The translations under genes were made by a program, and so were the position numbers. Below, piece by piece: positions 35,858 to 46,755 of a stretch of 64,000 bases of DNA (its first letter is position 1; every line of letters begins with the position of its first letter). A model generated the notes under the pieces. That model worked only from the letters and a program-made list of their open reading frames with translations. It was not told the origin of the DNA and did no database searches. This stretch comes from Polyporus tsugae (lineage: Eukaryota > Basidiomycota > Agaricomycetes > Polyporales > Polyporaceae): NCBI GenBank assembly GCA_024305745.1, contig JAHRBS010000010.1, forward strand, positions 3,851,501 to 3,915,500, in the 5' to 3' direction.

Positions 35858-36634
35858 ATGACGCTCGCCATCATCCTCGTCACACTTACCCTCGCCCATA
35901 CTACCGCCCGCGCAGGCTTTGCGCCGCCCTCCATCCCGCTCGACTGGACGACGCTCTCGCCCTGCGTGGTCGACAACCCTGCGCGGATCCTTGCGGGCGA
36001 CATCACGACCGTCGTAGATGACAACACGCCCGCGTCCTGCATCACATCGTGCGCCGTGCTCGGGTTTGGCTACGCCGGCGTCGAGTTCGGCGACGAGTGC
36101 CACTGCGGGACGGGCCTCAAGGCCGCCCTCGACAACGGTCCCGAGGCGGTGTGCGACATGGCGTGCACGGGCGACCCGACTTTGGCATGCGGGGGTGCAT
36201 GGAGCATTGAGGTTCGTATCCCGCCGTCATTTTTCTCGCAGACGGTGGGCGTTCCTATTGCGCGACAATACTGACGGAAGACGTACCGCGTGCAGGTGTA
36301 CACGGTCCCCGCCTTGCGTCCGGGGAGCTGGGCGTACCAAGGGTGTGTCGTCGACACCGCCGCGACGCCGGCGTTCGCCACCTCCGCGGTGCAGACGGTC
36401 ACGTCCAACTTCGACCTCGTGAACCAGTGCCTCCAGGCCTGCTCGCACGCAGGATTTATGTTCGCGGCCGTAGAGAACGCCGGCGACTGCTTCTGCAGCA
36501 ACGACGGGATCGCCGCGGGAGCGTCGACTGCGAACGAGACCGAGTGCAACTCGGTGTGTCCTCTCCCGGGCGACGCTGGATTCGAGTTTTGTGGAGGTGT
36601 GGAGCGGCTGAGCGTGTTCAAGTTCACTGGGTGA
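35858..36634 (+). CDS. Secreted WSC-domain protein (230 aa)
   Basis: Exons 35858-36211 and 36296-36634 give 230 residues. The first 19 residues form a signal peptide (MTLAIILVTLTLAHTTARA). Two WSC domains follow, at about 25-120 and 130-228, each with the Cys pattern C...C...C..C (SCITSCAVLGFGYAGVEFGD, CHCGTGL, CDMACTGD, ACGG; then QCLQACSHAGFMFAAVENAG, CFCSND, CPLPGD, FCGG). WSC domains bind wall polysaccharides; in yeast they belong to cell-wall stress sensors. Here there is no membrane helix or catalytic domain, so it is likely a free extracellular or wall-bound carbohydrate-binding protein. Confidence 0.85.
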
Positions 36635-36774
36635 TCGATGGTCATGGACATCGCTCTTGGGCTTTCGTAACACCTGGTTCCAACCGAAAAAAACTAGTGA
36701 TTAGTCATCCCTCCAGATATCCGATACAGACATGTTAGTACATACGGGGAGAATAGCAAAAGGTCCGCACACAT

Positions 36775-39597
36775 CTAGTCATCGTCCTCCGGCTCCGGCT
36801 CGACGTCCAACTCCGTCTCCTCCGTCTCCTCTCGCGAGCTCTCCCTATCTCTGTTGTGATCCCCCACTCTCACGCCAACGCCGAACCCACTGGTGACCCC
36901 GTTCACAACCCGCCCGTGCTCATACCCCCGCACGCCCGCCCGCACCCGCTCCGTAACGACCCTCTTCACAGAATCCCACACCGCCCCGCTCTCGAAGAAC
37001 CGCCTCTTCTTCCCACTCGCGCTCCCGCTCAACACATGCCCATGCCCGCACCCGTCGTCGTCGTCGTCGTCGTGCTCCAGCGCGATCTCGCGCTCGAACT
37101 CGGGCGGCAGCCGCGGCACGTCGAAGTACTTCGACGTGACGATGCTCATCCGCTTCCGGCCACTGCGGAGGCGGCGCGACGAGCGCCGGCGTCTGGAGTG
37201 CGAGGACTCGCTGTCTGAGTCGTCCGAGGTCGACTCGGGCTCAGAGTCGGTCTGGTCGGACCGGTTCTGGATGTCGTAGACGTGGCGGGCGTGCTCTGTC
37301 GCAGCAAGCAACGATTAATGAGGACCAGAACGAAACGAAATGAAAGAACAGCGGACGTACGCGCCAGTCGCTCGTCCAGGTCGTCGATCGGCGCATGAGC
37401 GTGGACGCCGCCGAGACCGAGGTGCTCAGCAAGGCCCTCGCGCGGGACGGCGTGCATCTGCACCGAGGGCGCAGGGTTGAGCTCCGACAGATACCTCAAA
37501 CATTGTTCCCTGTACCGTACCACGCATCAGCCTCTCGCACACGACCGACGCTTCACTATGCAAAACGCGCGCACCGGATCTCACCGAGCGACCCGTCCTT
37601 CAGGTTCAGGTCCTCCAGGTTGCTCTCTTGCACCTCGAGGCGGTACCGCGGGCCGAACCACTCAAAGTACTCGTTCCAGGGCAAGTTGGGGTCGATGTCG
37701 CGCTCGATGCCAAGCGCGCATGCGGTCTCGTAAGTCCATGCGCGCGCGACGTTCTTCACCGTATACCCGCCACCGCCGACGAGCATGAGCGGGATGTTCT
37801 TGGAGCGGACGTACTGGACGCAGTGCCCGTGGCCATGCATGGTGAGGTTGAGGCCGCCGAGCTTGTCGCCGGACAGCGAGTCCGCGCCGCACTGGAGCAC
37901 GATCGCGGATGGGCGGAAGACGTCGAGGGTTTTTCGAAAACCTGTCGCGGTAGGGCAACGTCGTGAACGGAAGTCGCGGAGCCGTTAAGGTAGAGTTGCA
38001 AGACGTACAGGTTCGAAGATGCTCTTGTACGCTCCGTCGGTGATGCCATCTTTTAACGGAACATTTACGGCGTACCCCATTCCCTTACCCCCGCCGCGGT
38101 CCTCGAGGAGGCCTGTTCCTGGGAAGAACTCACCGAACTTGTGGAGAGAAAGAGTCATGACGCGGTCAGTCACCCAGAACGCCTCCTCGACGCCGGCGCC
38201 GTGGTGGCAGTCGATATTGATGTACAGGACACGGGGGACGTAACGGAGCATCTCGAGGATACCGAGGACGATGTCGTTGATATAGCAGAAACCGGACGCC
38301 TCGCGCTTCTTGGCGTGGTGGAGGCCGCCTGCCCAGTTTATGGCGATATCGGAGTGGCCTTCCATGAGGCGATTTGCGGCAGCTATTGCGGGGCACGGTA
38401 CGCGAGATAAGGACACAACATTGAAGCGGTGGAGAAACACGACGGGCACGATAGACGGTTCGGGAGTAGGGAAACGGAGAGGAAACTAGTGTTGAACTTC
38501 CAAGTTTCTTTTTGGTTTTCGGGGTGTTTTTGGGAATATAGGATTCCGCGTCTGGCTGGCTATGGCTACGGCCATGGCCATAGCCATAGCCATAGTTGAC
38601 TATGATGGTCGCTTGGACTCCGCTTCGAGTCCGCCAAGCCGCCTATCGAGAAAAGTCAGAAACCAGTGAAGCGGCCTCGGCCACTCGCACGGAGCACGGC
38701 AGGGGGCGCAAAGTCACTCCCTCCTGACCTGAGGCCACTGAGAATTCCGGGAAAATGCCAACTGGTATGCTTCATCATTTTATTGCTGAATCTCCAAGAG
38801 CACAGGGAACTTGGGAGGAGGTAGATGCTGAGGGAGGGGAAGGAGAAAGACGCCGTACAGCATCGACGCGAAGGCGCCGGACTCAGCTACCGAAAAGGGA
38901 TTCTCACCATTTTCCCGCTGAGAATCCCTTTTCGCAGCCATGGCTATAGTCGTAGCCAGCCAGGCGGGGAATCTAATATCCTGGTGTTTTTAGGTCATGT
39001 AAACGTGTTGTTTTCCTCAGCTCGGAAACACCCCGGAAACTACCAAGAAACTTGAAATTTCCACTCAAGTTTACACACCGTTTACCGACTCCCGAAAGAG
39101 GTGCCTTGCCCGTCGTGAAAGACGAACGTACCGATCGAACCCCCGGCGGATATGGAGGAGAATTCAAAGACACCTTTGAACGGGGGATTGTCATCTCCAA
39201 CGAGGAAGCGCGAACCTTGATATGTGAGCCTGCGGGCGTTGTCTGGGGTGACTCTGGAGAGAAAATTGACGTATTCGTCTGTGTGGAAGCGGGTCATGGC
39301 CTCGGGGGTAGCGCGCTTGGGACGCTGAGAGTGGAGCGGGCAGAATGATTACTGGTAGGTCGGGGATGCGGTTGTGGGGAAAGAACGTACGAGGACGTGC
39401 ATTTTTGGAAGCATGTCGTATGCCTGCACGAGTTCGTGGGTGATGCGCATCCGCTGGGGCTTCATGGCGTGGTGGACGCCGTAGGAGTAAGCCCCGACGT
39501 CGGCTGGGAGGAGAAATCGGATGGGAAAAAGACAGACAGGTAGGAGGACGTAATCACGGTCATAGTAGTAAGAAACCCTCCTCTTGGACGTATCCAT
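36775..39597 (-). CDS. Class I (RPD3-like) histone deacetylase lacking both charge-relay Asp residues (586 aa)
   Basis: Seven exons, 39597-39558, 39503-39391, 39324-39132, 38382-38005, 37941-37575, 37509-37361 and 37295-36775, give 586 residues in one frame. The deacetylase domain covers about residues 5-380: [47 protein letters not shown] (H137, H138), zinc ligands D173 and H175, CGADSL and [13 protein letters not shown]. In the zinc-binding loop the usual DxDxHHGDG is N171-I-D-C-H-H-G-A178-G, so both Asp residues that polarise the active-site His pair are replaced. The C-terminal 170 residues are an acidic and Arg/Ser-rich tail unlike Rpd3. The third intron is enlarged to about 750 nt by a hairpin element. 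The enzyme would act on acetyl-lysine in histones; activity may be altered. Confidence 0.85.
38505..39056. mobile_element. MITE-like inverted-repeat element in an intron of the deacetylase gene
   Basis: The two ends form a degenerate inverted repeat. The left side has CAAGTTTCTT, CGGGGTGTTT and GATTCCGCGTCTGGCTGGCTA; the right side, reversed, has the same blocks in the same order within about 130 bp. No open reading frame is inside. It lies wholly in the intron between exons 3 and 4, which would otherwise be of usual size. Internal copies of GGCCATAGCC-like palindromes flank the inner edges. Confidence 0.6.
38891..38934. repeat. Perfect 16-bp hairpin
   Basis: CGAAAAGGGATTCTCA at 38891-38906 is the exact reverse complement of 38919-38934, with a 12-nt loop. 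It lies within the MITE-like element. Confidence 0.9.
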
Positions 39598-39722
39598 CCC
39601 CTCAGTCGTACAACAAATCGCGAGGTGTCGAAAGTCACGCTGTTGGAGGATGACAGACTAATTGCCAGTAAATCGGTTCGTGAGCAGGTACCGAAGGGGT
39701 TCTATGGCGATCAGATACGCAT

Positions 39723-41759
39723 ATGCATAGGCGAAGGAAGACAGCAGGGCCGAGACGGGGGTTGGTGCTGGTGGCCCAAGTAAAAGCGAGCGGGGAGGTG
39801 GGTGCCCGGTGCAAGCAAGCTGCAAGTCCGTGCCCCGCGGGGTCGTGGTGGGCTGCAGCTCAGATCCAGTCCCGATCGCATCGAGATCCGGCGAGGGAGA
39901 GACCCGGGACACTGCCCGCAACGGCGACTGCAACCAGCTTTTGGCACACTCCGTTCGACCTCGGACGCACTCGTCAGGCAGCACAAGTCGTCTTAGCATG
40001 GTGGTGCGATGAGCTCCTTCAGTCATGGATCCTCGCTGACGTGCTGCGTCTCCAGATACCGTCTTGGCTGCCGCAAGAAGTCCTTCTGACCATCTTCAGG
40101 TTCACCGAACCCCCTTCACGTCTCTACCTACCCGATATACGCACAGGTCCAAGAAATCCTTGGCTAATCTCTCTCGCGACTAAGAAAGCTCTCATTCTCG
40201 TCTCCAAAGCATGGGCTGCCCCCGTCACCGAGTTTCTCTACTCCCACATCGTCCTTAGGAGAATGGGCCAGATTTCCGCACTCGCCCACACCTTCCGCGC
40301 GGCTGGAAACAAAACCCTTCCCAATCTTGTGCGCTCCCTGCATCTCGATATGTGTGTTGTCCTAACCCACTGCGCTGATGTCGTCCGCCAAGACTTCCAA
40401 TACATCCTCAGCCAGTCTACAATGCTCCTCGCCTTCACTTTCAATCCCCATCCCCATCCTCCATTCGACTATGAGTGTGGTCCCCCTCCTGGACAGCTTC
40501 TATCAGAACCTACTGCCTTCAACCCAACTTGGATACTTGACTTCGGCCATGAGTGCGCTGGCAGTCTCCTTGCCCGACTCCTCAACTCCCGCCTTCTGAC
40601 CTTGTCCCTCGGTCTCTCCATCGATGAGGGCAGTTTTAGCTCTCTCCCACAAATTCTTTCCTCCACGCCGCACCTCACCGACCTCGACCTCGGCCAAATC
40701 CTCCCAGGATCCAGCAATGTCCTTCCCGACCCATGGGCGACCCTCCCCGATCTGTTCTTTCCCGAGCTCAAGTCACCTTCCATCTACTGCGACTCTCGGC
40801 CATTCGTCCAATACGTCACCACACAATGGACCATGCCGCGCCTCGTGTATCTCTACTGCAAAGACCACATCCCCATGCGTCTCCTCACAGCCCACGGGAG
40901 GCAGCTGACCTACCTCCACTTCATCTACTCCGACTGGGATTCCCCTTACCCCTCCGCAAACACCCTCCTTCTACCGCGGTTGTACGACCTCTGTCCACGC
41001 ATCTCCCATCTCGTCGTCCGCCTCAGGTTTGAGGAACGCACCGCGCTCAACCTCAACTCCCCCACCCTCCGCTACCTCGACCTTATCCACAAGCCCTCCG
41101 TCGCCGCCTACCGCGCAATCGCCCTCGCGCCCACCGCTCATGCCCCGCAGCTCACGAAAGTCCGCATGGTCATGACCCCGTGCGACTTCTTCCCGCTGCA
41201 TTTCCACCCCTCGCACATGCCGGGCTCGGACCGCGCGCTCGAGGACCTCTCAGATATACCCGGTGCACGCGACTCGGACGAGCGCGCCGACTGGCTGATG
41301 CTCACGACGGGCGGGATCGAAGCATGGTGCCCGGAGGGGCGCGTGCGGCAGCACGCATGGGCGGTCGCGCTCGACGAGCTCTGCGAGGGGACCCTGCCTC
41401 CTGGCGCGGTGGGAGATCCCAGGATTCCGGACGACGACGAGACGGACTCGGAGGGCGTGTACGAGTACGAGTCGCTCCCTGTGAGTCCCGTGGAATCGGA
41501 CACGGACGATTCGGACGGCGATGGCGCAGAGGATGGAGGCGACGACGCCGGTGAGATGGAGGATACGTGTTCGGCGGAGGACGGCTTGGATTCGGATATG
41601 GAGCGCGAATGGTTCGAGGTGGAGCGGGAGATGCCCCCGTACCCGAACAAGGTCGCGTTTGTCGACGACCCTCTGGACTCGAGCCGGGGCCAGTACGACC
41701 GCGAAACGATACTCGAACGCTTTTCCCAGAGCCAGCTTGGAGACTTCCTTCTGGAATGA
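39723..41759 (+). CDS. F-box protein with LRR-like body and acidic tail
   Basis: One long open frame. The F-box starts near 40056 (SWLPQEVLLTIFRFTEPP) and is followed by leucine-rich, weakly repeated text (LTHCADVV, LLTLSLGLSI, HLTDLDLG, LNLNSPTLRYLDL). The last 120 residues are strongly acidic and end in DDPLDSSRGQYDR...LERFSQSQLGDFLLE. F-box proteins of this type present substrates to SCF ubiquitin ligases; substrate unknown. The only in-frame ATG upstream is at 39723, giving an odd 111-residue leader; the paralogue at 42565 starts right at its F-box, so translation here may begin from an unseen spliced exon near 40056. Confidence 0.7.
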   Translation: MHRRRKTAGPRRGLVLVAQVKASGEVGARCKQAASPCPAGSWWAAAQIQSRSHRDPARERPGTLPATATATSFWHTPFDLGRTRQAAQVVLAWWCDELLQSWILADVLRLQIPSWLPQEVLLTIFRFTEPPSRLYLPDIRTGPRNPWLISLATKKALILVSKAWAAPVTEFLYSHIVLRRMGQISALAHTFRAAGNKTLPNLVRSLHLDMCVVLTHCADVVRQDFQYILSQSTMLLAFTFNPHPHPPFDYECGPPPGQLLSEPTAFNPTWILDFGHECAGSLLARLLNSRLLTLSLGLSIDEGSFSSLPQILSSTPHLTDLDLGQILPGSSNVLPDPWATLPDLFFPELKSPSIYCDSRPFVQYVTTQWTMPRLVYLYCKDHIPMRLLTAHGRQLTYLHFIYSDWDSPYPSANTLLLPRLYDLCPRISHLVVRLRFEERTALNLNSPTLRYLDLIHKPSVAAYRAIALAPTAHAPQLTKVRMVMTPCDFFPLHFHPSHMPGSDRALEDLSDIPGARDSDERADWLMLTTGGIEAWCPEGRVRQHAWAVALDELCEGTLPPGAVGDPRIPDDDETDSEGVYEYESLPVSPVESDTDDSDGDGAEDGGDDAGEMEDTCSAEDGLDSDMEREWFEVEREMPPYPNKVAFVDDPLDSSRGQYDRETILERFSQSQLGDFLLE

Positions 41760-41914
41760 CGGTCATGGGTGTCGCTCGTCTCGATTGGATGCGGTATTTG
41801 TGGGGGGGCTCGTGTCTGCCAATATTTACATGTACTGCTACATATCGTCCACGCCGCGCATTGTCCTGTGGTAAGTCCGGATCAACCTATAGATACGGTC
41901 AGCTACCACCCCGG

Positions 41915-42330
41915 GGACAATCGGTGCTACTCCCCGCTCATCTCATTCATGAAGAGCTGTACGACGGTGGCAGCATCCCCTCGTTGTACAGTCACAAGCC
42001 CGAGTCCAAGGCCACGCCCCGAGCGGGCGGACCCTCCCTCAGCCCCTCGTCCTGTCCCCTCGCTCCTTGCCCATGAGCGACTGCATGAAGATGAAGCAGA
42101 CTTTGCGCTAAAGACAACACCTCGTCCGGTGCGCGGCTCGACCCAGGCCTGTCGTGATGCGACCGACGAGCGAGGAGGCCCGCGCCCGTATAATCGCTGC
42201 CAGTCGCGTTCTCTCTATCTCCCGGGTACGCGGCGGAGGCCCCGTTCTCCGAGAGTGCGCCGGTGCTAGACGCCACGTTCACCCTGCTGGCGGAGATCGA
42301 GACCACAGGTCCGAGTGCGGACATGGCGAC
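41915..42330 (-). pseudogene. Inverted duplicate of the last exon of the PPxY membrane-protein gene
   Basis: The minus strand reads almost the same as the last exon of the gene at 33185 (PVVSISASRVNVASSTGAL, GSDYTGAGLLARRSHHD, APDEVLSLAQSLL), continues past its stop into homologous 3' flank, and ends abruptly at both sides. The conserved DSGLRLYNE end is cut by a CGA-to-TGA change after DSGL. No N-terminal domain or membrane helix is present. It lies between the two F-box paralogues. Confidence 0.85.
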
Positions 42331-42564
42331 GGAAGCCGGGGATAACGAACGAGCGGGGTACAGATGTAAAGCAGGCAGAGCAGGGTGACAGTCTACAGAT
42401 GGTCAGCCATGGTCAGCCTCAGTCGAGCGGAGGACAGATCTTCAGATTTGCTCGCGATGATGAACGTTTGAACTTTTAGTTCTTGACTCGTAGCTATTAA
42501 TTTGGTCACACTTTCCCTCCGTCTGCTGACGTTCAGAGGAGAGTACGTGCAGCCTCAGGCTCCG

Positions 42565-44309
42565 ATGTCGACACCCTCGCTTCCCCATGAAGTCCTTATC
42601 AACATATTTACCTACACTCAGCCGCCTCCTTACCGCCACGACCCCTTCATCGGTCATGGCCCACGAATTCCTTGGCTTCAAACGTTGCGAACGAAGAAGG
42701 CCCTCGTTCTCGTATGCCGATTGTGGTCTGCGCCCGCCACGGAGCTCCTCTACTCGGACATCGTCCTTAGAAGAATGGGCCAGATCTCTGCTCTCGCTAA
42801 TACCCTCCGCTCAGACGAGAAACAGACCCTCGCCAGGCTGGTCCGCGCCATCCGTATCCACTCGTGTGTCGTATTGACGCACTGCGCGGACGTCGTTCGT
42901 GAAGCTGACTTCGAATTTATCATCTCCCAGTGCACTGCACTTCTCTCCTTTGCTTTCCACCCACATCCGAGTCCGGGGTTCGGCTGCTCTCATGGCCCGG
43001 CTCTGGACAACTTCCGCTCGAATATGCTGCCTTCAATCCGAACTGGATACTGGACTGTGGGTCTGGCCGCGCTGGAAGCCTCCTCGCCCAACGGCTTGCC
43101 TCTGGCATGCACAGTTTCCACTGTGGTCTTGCCATCGATGACCGCCAGTTGGGCTCCCTTGTCCATATCCTTTCTTGCGCACCACATCTCACTTCCCTCT
43201 CCCTCGGAAACATTCCACCAGCGCGGCATTGCTTGTTACCAGTCTCTGGCCCGTCCTCGCCGCTTCTGAACCTCGTCTTCCCCGCGCTTGCCACTCTTTC
43301 TATCCATTGTGATCATGACTCCAATCCCTCATTCATCGACTATATCCGCACGCAGTGGACCATGCCTCGTCTTGCCTCTCTGATACTCTCATATTGCCCC
43401 ATCTCCTTCCTCGCCGCCCACGGCTCGAAGCTGTCCTACCTCAACGCAGGGTACATGGTCGGCGCAACAGAGCTCCTTGCACGCCTCCACGAGCTCTGCC
43501 CCTCCATCGTCCATCTCGTCTTCGCGAGCCCAACTCGGAACCCGGAGGTCCTCGACATCAACTCGCCCACCCTCCGCTACCTCGACCTCTTCAAGTTCGA
43601 TCCACACACGTCTGTTTCCATCTACAGATCCCTCACCCTCAGCGAGACGACGCGCGCGCCCCAGCTCAGAAAAGTCCGGATGCTGTCCGATCTCGCGATA
43701 CCCTACGCCGACCTCTGCTGCCACCCCGAGCTCATGCCAGGCTCCCAGCGCGCGGCGGTCGAGGACGTCTCGGGCGAACCGGGCGCGCGCGAGTCGGACA
43801 AGCTCGCCGACTGGTTCCTGCACACGTCCGGCGGGATTGTGCACACGCTCCCCGACGGCCTGCGCCGAGTCCGCCAGCACTCGTGGGCGCTCGTGCACGA
43901 CGCCGTCGTGCCTCGCGAGAACATCAGGGACCCCAGAATACCGGTCAGAGACGAGGCGGACTCGGAGGACGAGGACGAGTTCCAGTGCGGCGACCCGTCC
44001 ATTTTGTTGTCGCAGTACCCAGACTCCGAGGGGGCGGATACAGAGTCGGAGGCAGATGACGATGTCGAGGATGTCAGCTGCGGGGACGTAAATGGTGGCG
44101 AGGAGGGTCATGCGCCTGAAGAGTTGGACTCGGGCTCCGATTCGGACATGACGCGTGCGACGCTTCGACGGTGGAGTCCGCGGACTGCCACTTGGTCCTT
44201 CCCCGCATTTGTGGACGACGCCCTGGATTCGAGCCGAGGGCAGTACGATCGCACAGCCATACTCCAGCGACTCTCTCAAAGCCAGCTTGGTGACTACCTC
44301 TTGGACTGA
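42565..44309 (+). pseudogene. Tandem F-box paralogue with a frameshift
   Basis: The start MSTPSLPHEVLINIFTYTQP gives an F-box at once, and the body aligns throughout with the protein at 39723-41759 (LRRMGQISALA, VVLTHCADVV, AFNPNWILD, LDINSPTLRYLDLF, acidic tail, ALDSSRGQYDR...SQSQLGDYLLD). The frame shifts at about 43000: the paralogue has PPPGQL where this copy needs one more base, and no GT-AG intron fits. Unless the base is a sequencing error, the product is truncated after about 150 residues. The downstream frame is otherwise intact for 430 codons, so the break is recent. Confidence 0.75.
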
Positions 44310-44800
44310 GTTCGTGCCGCTGGCTATGGATGGAGATGAATTTCCCTTGCAAGGCATCCGACCTAGTCATGTAGTACGTCAATGCACTATTCAGGATGCA
44401 GTACGACCCGCAAAGGCTTAATCTTTCGCGAACGTCCTGACTCTGGACTTGGGTTGTGCCGGTGACGCGACAACTGTGTGCATCGAGACGGGTGCCTTTC
44501 ATGCATCTTCATTGCTACATAACGTGTACATCGCCATAATAATACATTACGTAGAACACCCGCCAGTGCCCCATGAACTGCGACCGAAAAAACGAGACCG
44601 TCCAAGCCAAAGAAACACACGAGAAACACGCACAAAGCTGCATCAGCTCCCAATCGGTTCCCAGTTCTCTCCGAAGCCGTTGGTCCAAGCGTGCGGGGCG
44701 TCATGTTGTGCATTACAGCCCGCGCGTGCACGTGTGCTCCTGAACCCATCCGTCCCCCTCCATCGGCGCGTCCGTCAGTCACTGGCAAAACGTGAAGCGC
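44310..44800. other. Intergenic between convergent genes, nothing supported
   Basis: 3' flanks of the F-box copy and the L10a gene. No gene recognised. Confidence 0.4.
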
Positions 44801-45693
44801 CTAGTAGAGACGGATGGGCTTGCCCATGGTCGCCTTGATGTGGAGCAACTTGACGTTCTGCCAGTTTTTCTTGAGGAGCGACACGAGGAAGTTGATGCCT
44901 GCGCGCAATGTCAGCATATGGCAGAACCTAGCGTGAAGGACAAAGCGTACTAAGCATGACGTTGGCAAGAACCTGGTCGTCGGACATCTGGACGTGGCCG
45001 ACGGCGACGCCCAAGCAGAGGATCTTCTTGAGCTGGAACTTGATGGTCGAGCGAACCTCAATAAGCTTGTTCTGGAGATCCTCGGCGTGCGAGACGGGGG
45101 TCGGGAACTTGCCAGCTGCAGGAGGACAGGTTAGCATGGTCCGGGAGAGGGTCAGGACGCGAACGTACCCCTTGAGAGACCGGGACCAAGCAAACGGGGG
45201 ATCTGCTTGATGAGGGTGTCGGAGGCCAAGAAAGCGTTGTACTGCTTGGCAAGCTTCTTGACAAGCTTCTTGTTCTTGTTGAGCTTCTTCAAGTCGTCGA
45301 CGGACTTGTACTCAAGGTCGATCTGCTTAGCGCGGTCGATGTCGGTGGCATCTGCGAGAATGCAGATGGACATGCGGGGGCGGGGGACGTGGGGGAGCCT
45401 GCGTTGGTCGCGCGAGTTGGCGCTGCGGCAGAAGGGGGATAACGGAAAGGAAAAACTCACTTGACGGTGCCCGAGAAACGCTTGTCGCGCTGGGGGTTGT
45501 AGTTCTTGAGGCCAATCTGGAGCTCGACGGTCTCTACAAAGTTGCGCTTCTTCTCGCCTAAAGCTTCGGTGAGGAGGTCCTGGATGGAGCCCCGCATGCT
45601 GAGAGCTTGCTTCCGCCGCTGTGCGCGCATTGCGAAGCACACCGTTGTCAGTATCGTGGGCGATGCTGGGGTCGACGGCAGCACGCACCTCAT
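44801..45693 (-). CDS. RPL10A: 60S ribosomal protein L10a (uL1), 211 aa
   Basis: Exons 45693-45689, 45598-45461, 45398-45169, 45115-44951 and 44898-44801 give 211 residues, near the usual 217. Diagnostic text: [56 protein letters not shown] and [20 protein letters not shown]. uL1 forms the L1 stalk of the large subunit and handles deacylated tRNA at the exit site. The first exon is only five bases (ATGAG), with the second codon completed after a 90-nt intron; this is forced by the frame, since no other in-frame ATG with a good context precedes exon 2 except its own second codon. Intron-rich, as usual for basidiomycete ribosomal genes. Confidence 0.9.
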
Positions 45694-45998
45694 GCTTTTG
45701 GATGGGATGGGTGGAGTCTTGAGGGCTGTTCGCGGTTGGAGATACGTCTCTCGTTGCCCCCGTCCACAAATCTTTGGCCTGTGGCTGCCGTGGGAATCAA
45801 CTGTATAGCGTGACACACCGTGACGGACCTCACCGGCGAGCCGCGGTCCGTGTCTCCGACTTGACCTCCATGTGGCGGTGACGCAACTGCCCAGCAAAAG
45901 TAGTCTTTTAAAGTAGTCGGGCCCCAGTACATCCGGCAGGCCGACCAAACGGACACACTAAATTCAATTCAGGTGAGAGTTCAGCACATGCTCTCATA

Positions 45999-46755
45999 TT
46001 ATGCTCCGTGCATCTCACCACCAGTGCAGCGCACGAGCTTCCGGTCGAGCATACGGCCGAGCGTTCCTCCCACGTTCAGTGCCATACCGTGCTCGTCGAG
46101 GGTTAGGTGAGTATCGTCCGAGAACATTTTGCAATTATATGTACTTACAATGCGACACTTACAGTCCAGTATCTGGCCGAGAGATGCGTTCCCAGGTCTT
46201 GGGAACGCCGTCACGCTCAAGCTTCCCATCGTCATCGGAATCGGCGAAAGCCTCGACTGGGTGTCCACCCTCTCAAAGAGGGATCTTCCCAGGTGCGTGA
46301 AGCTGCTGAAGCGTCTATGTCATTGTGGAGAGGCGGCTTGGGGTTGTTGAGTTCCCGTCTACCGTTGCCGTCCGCGCGCGACGCGGCGGTCGTCTCTGTC
46401 ATCTGGTTTCCGGCATAGCCTTTGGGTTAGTAGCGTTGACAATAGCCGGACTGGACTGCTTGCGTAGGTGATGTGACCCGTTGTCTGCTGCCAAGGATGA
46501 GGGAATGGACGTCATCTGGCTTACTCGGGACTAGCATGTGTGGAATGTTAGAGTTAACGCCTCTGATGCACTCTGAGTCTCCTATGAATGTCCCCGCCAT
46601 GGCCTCTGCGGCACTGCTGCACTCACCATCGAGCTCAGTGGTGTGCTGTCGGGCAAGGGTACGCGAGGTACCATATACAGCGCGACCGGGTCTCCGAAGT
46701 CTCCGTTCAAATGGCTATCGCTGCTGTTGACCACATTGAACTGGGAAGCGGCCAT
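45999..46755 (-). CDS. Unidentified small protein, spliced
   Basis: The first exon (46755 to about 46629) reads MAASQFNVVNSSDSHLNGDF, then ALYMVPRVPLPDSTPLSSM, and ends at a good GTGAGT donor. Later protein-like pieces are GTFIGDSECIRGVNSNIPHM (near 46580), ADSDDDGKLERDGVPKTWER (near 46230) and a final exon ending ALNVGGTLGRMLDRKLVRCT... with its stop at 45999-46001. The order and spacing suit a gene with four or five exons, but I could not fix every join. No family recognised; my only inference is a conserved basidiomycete hypothetical protein. Confidence 0.45.
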
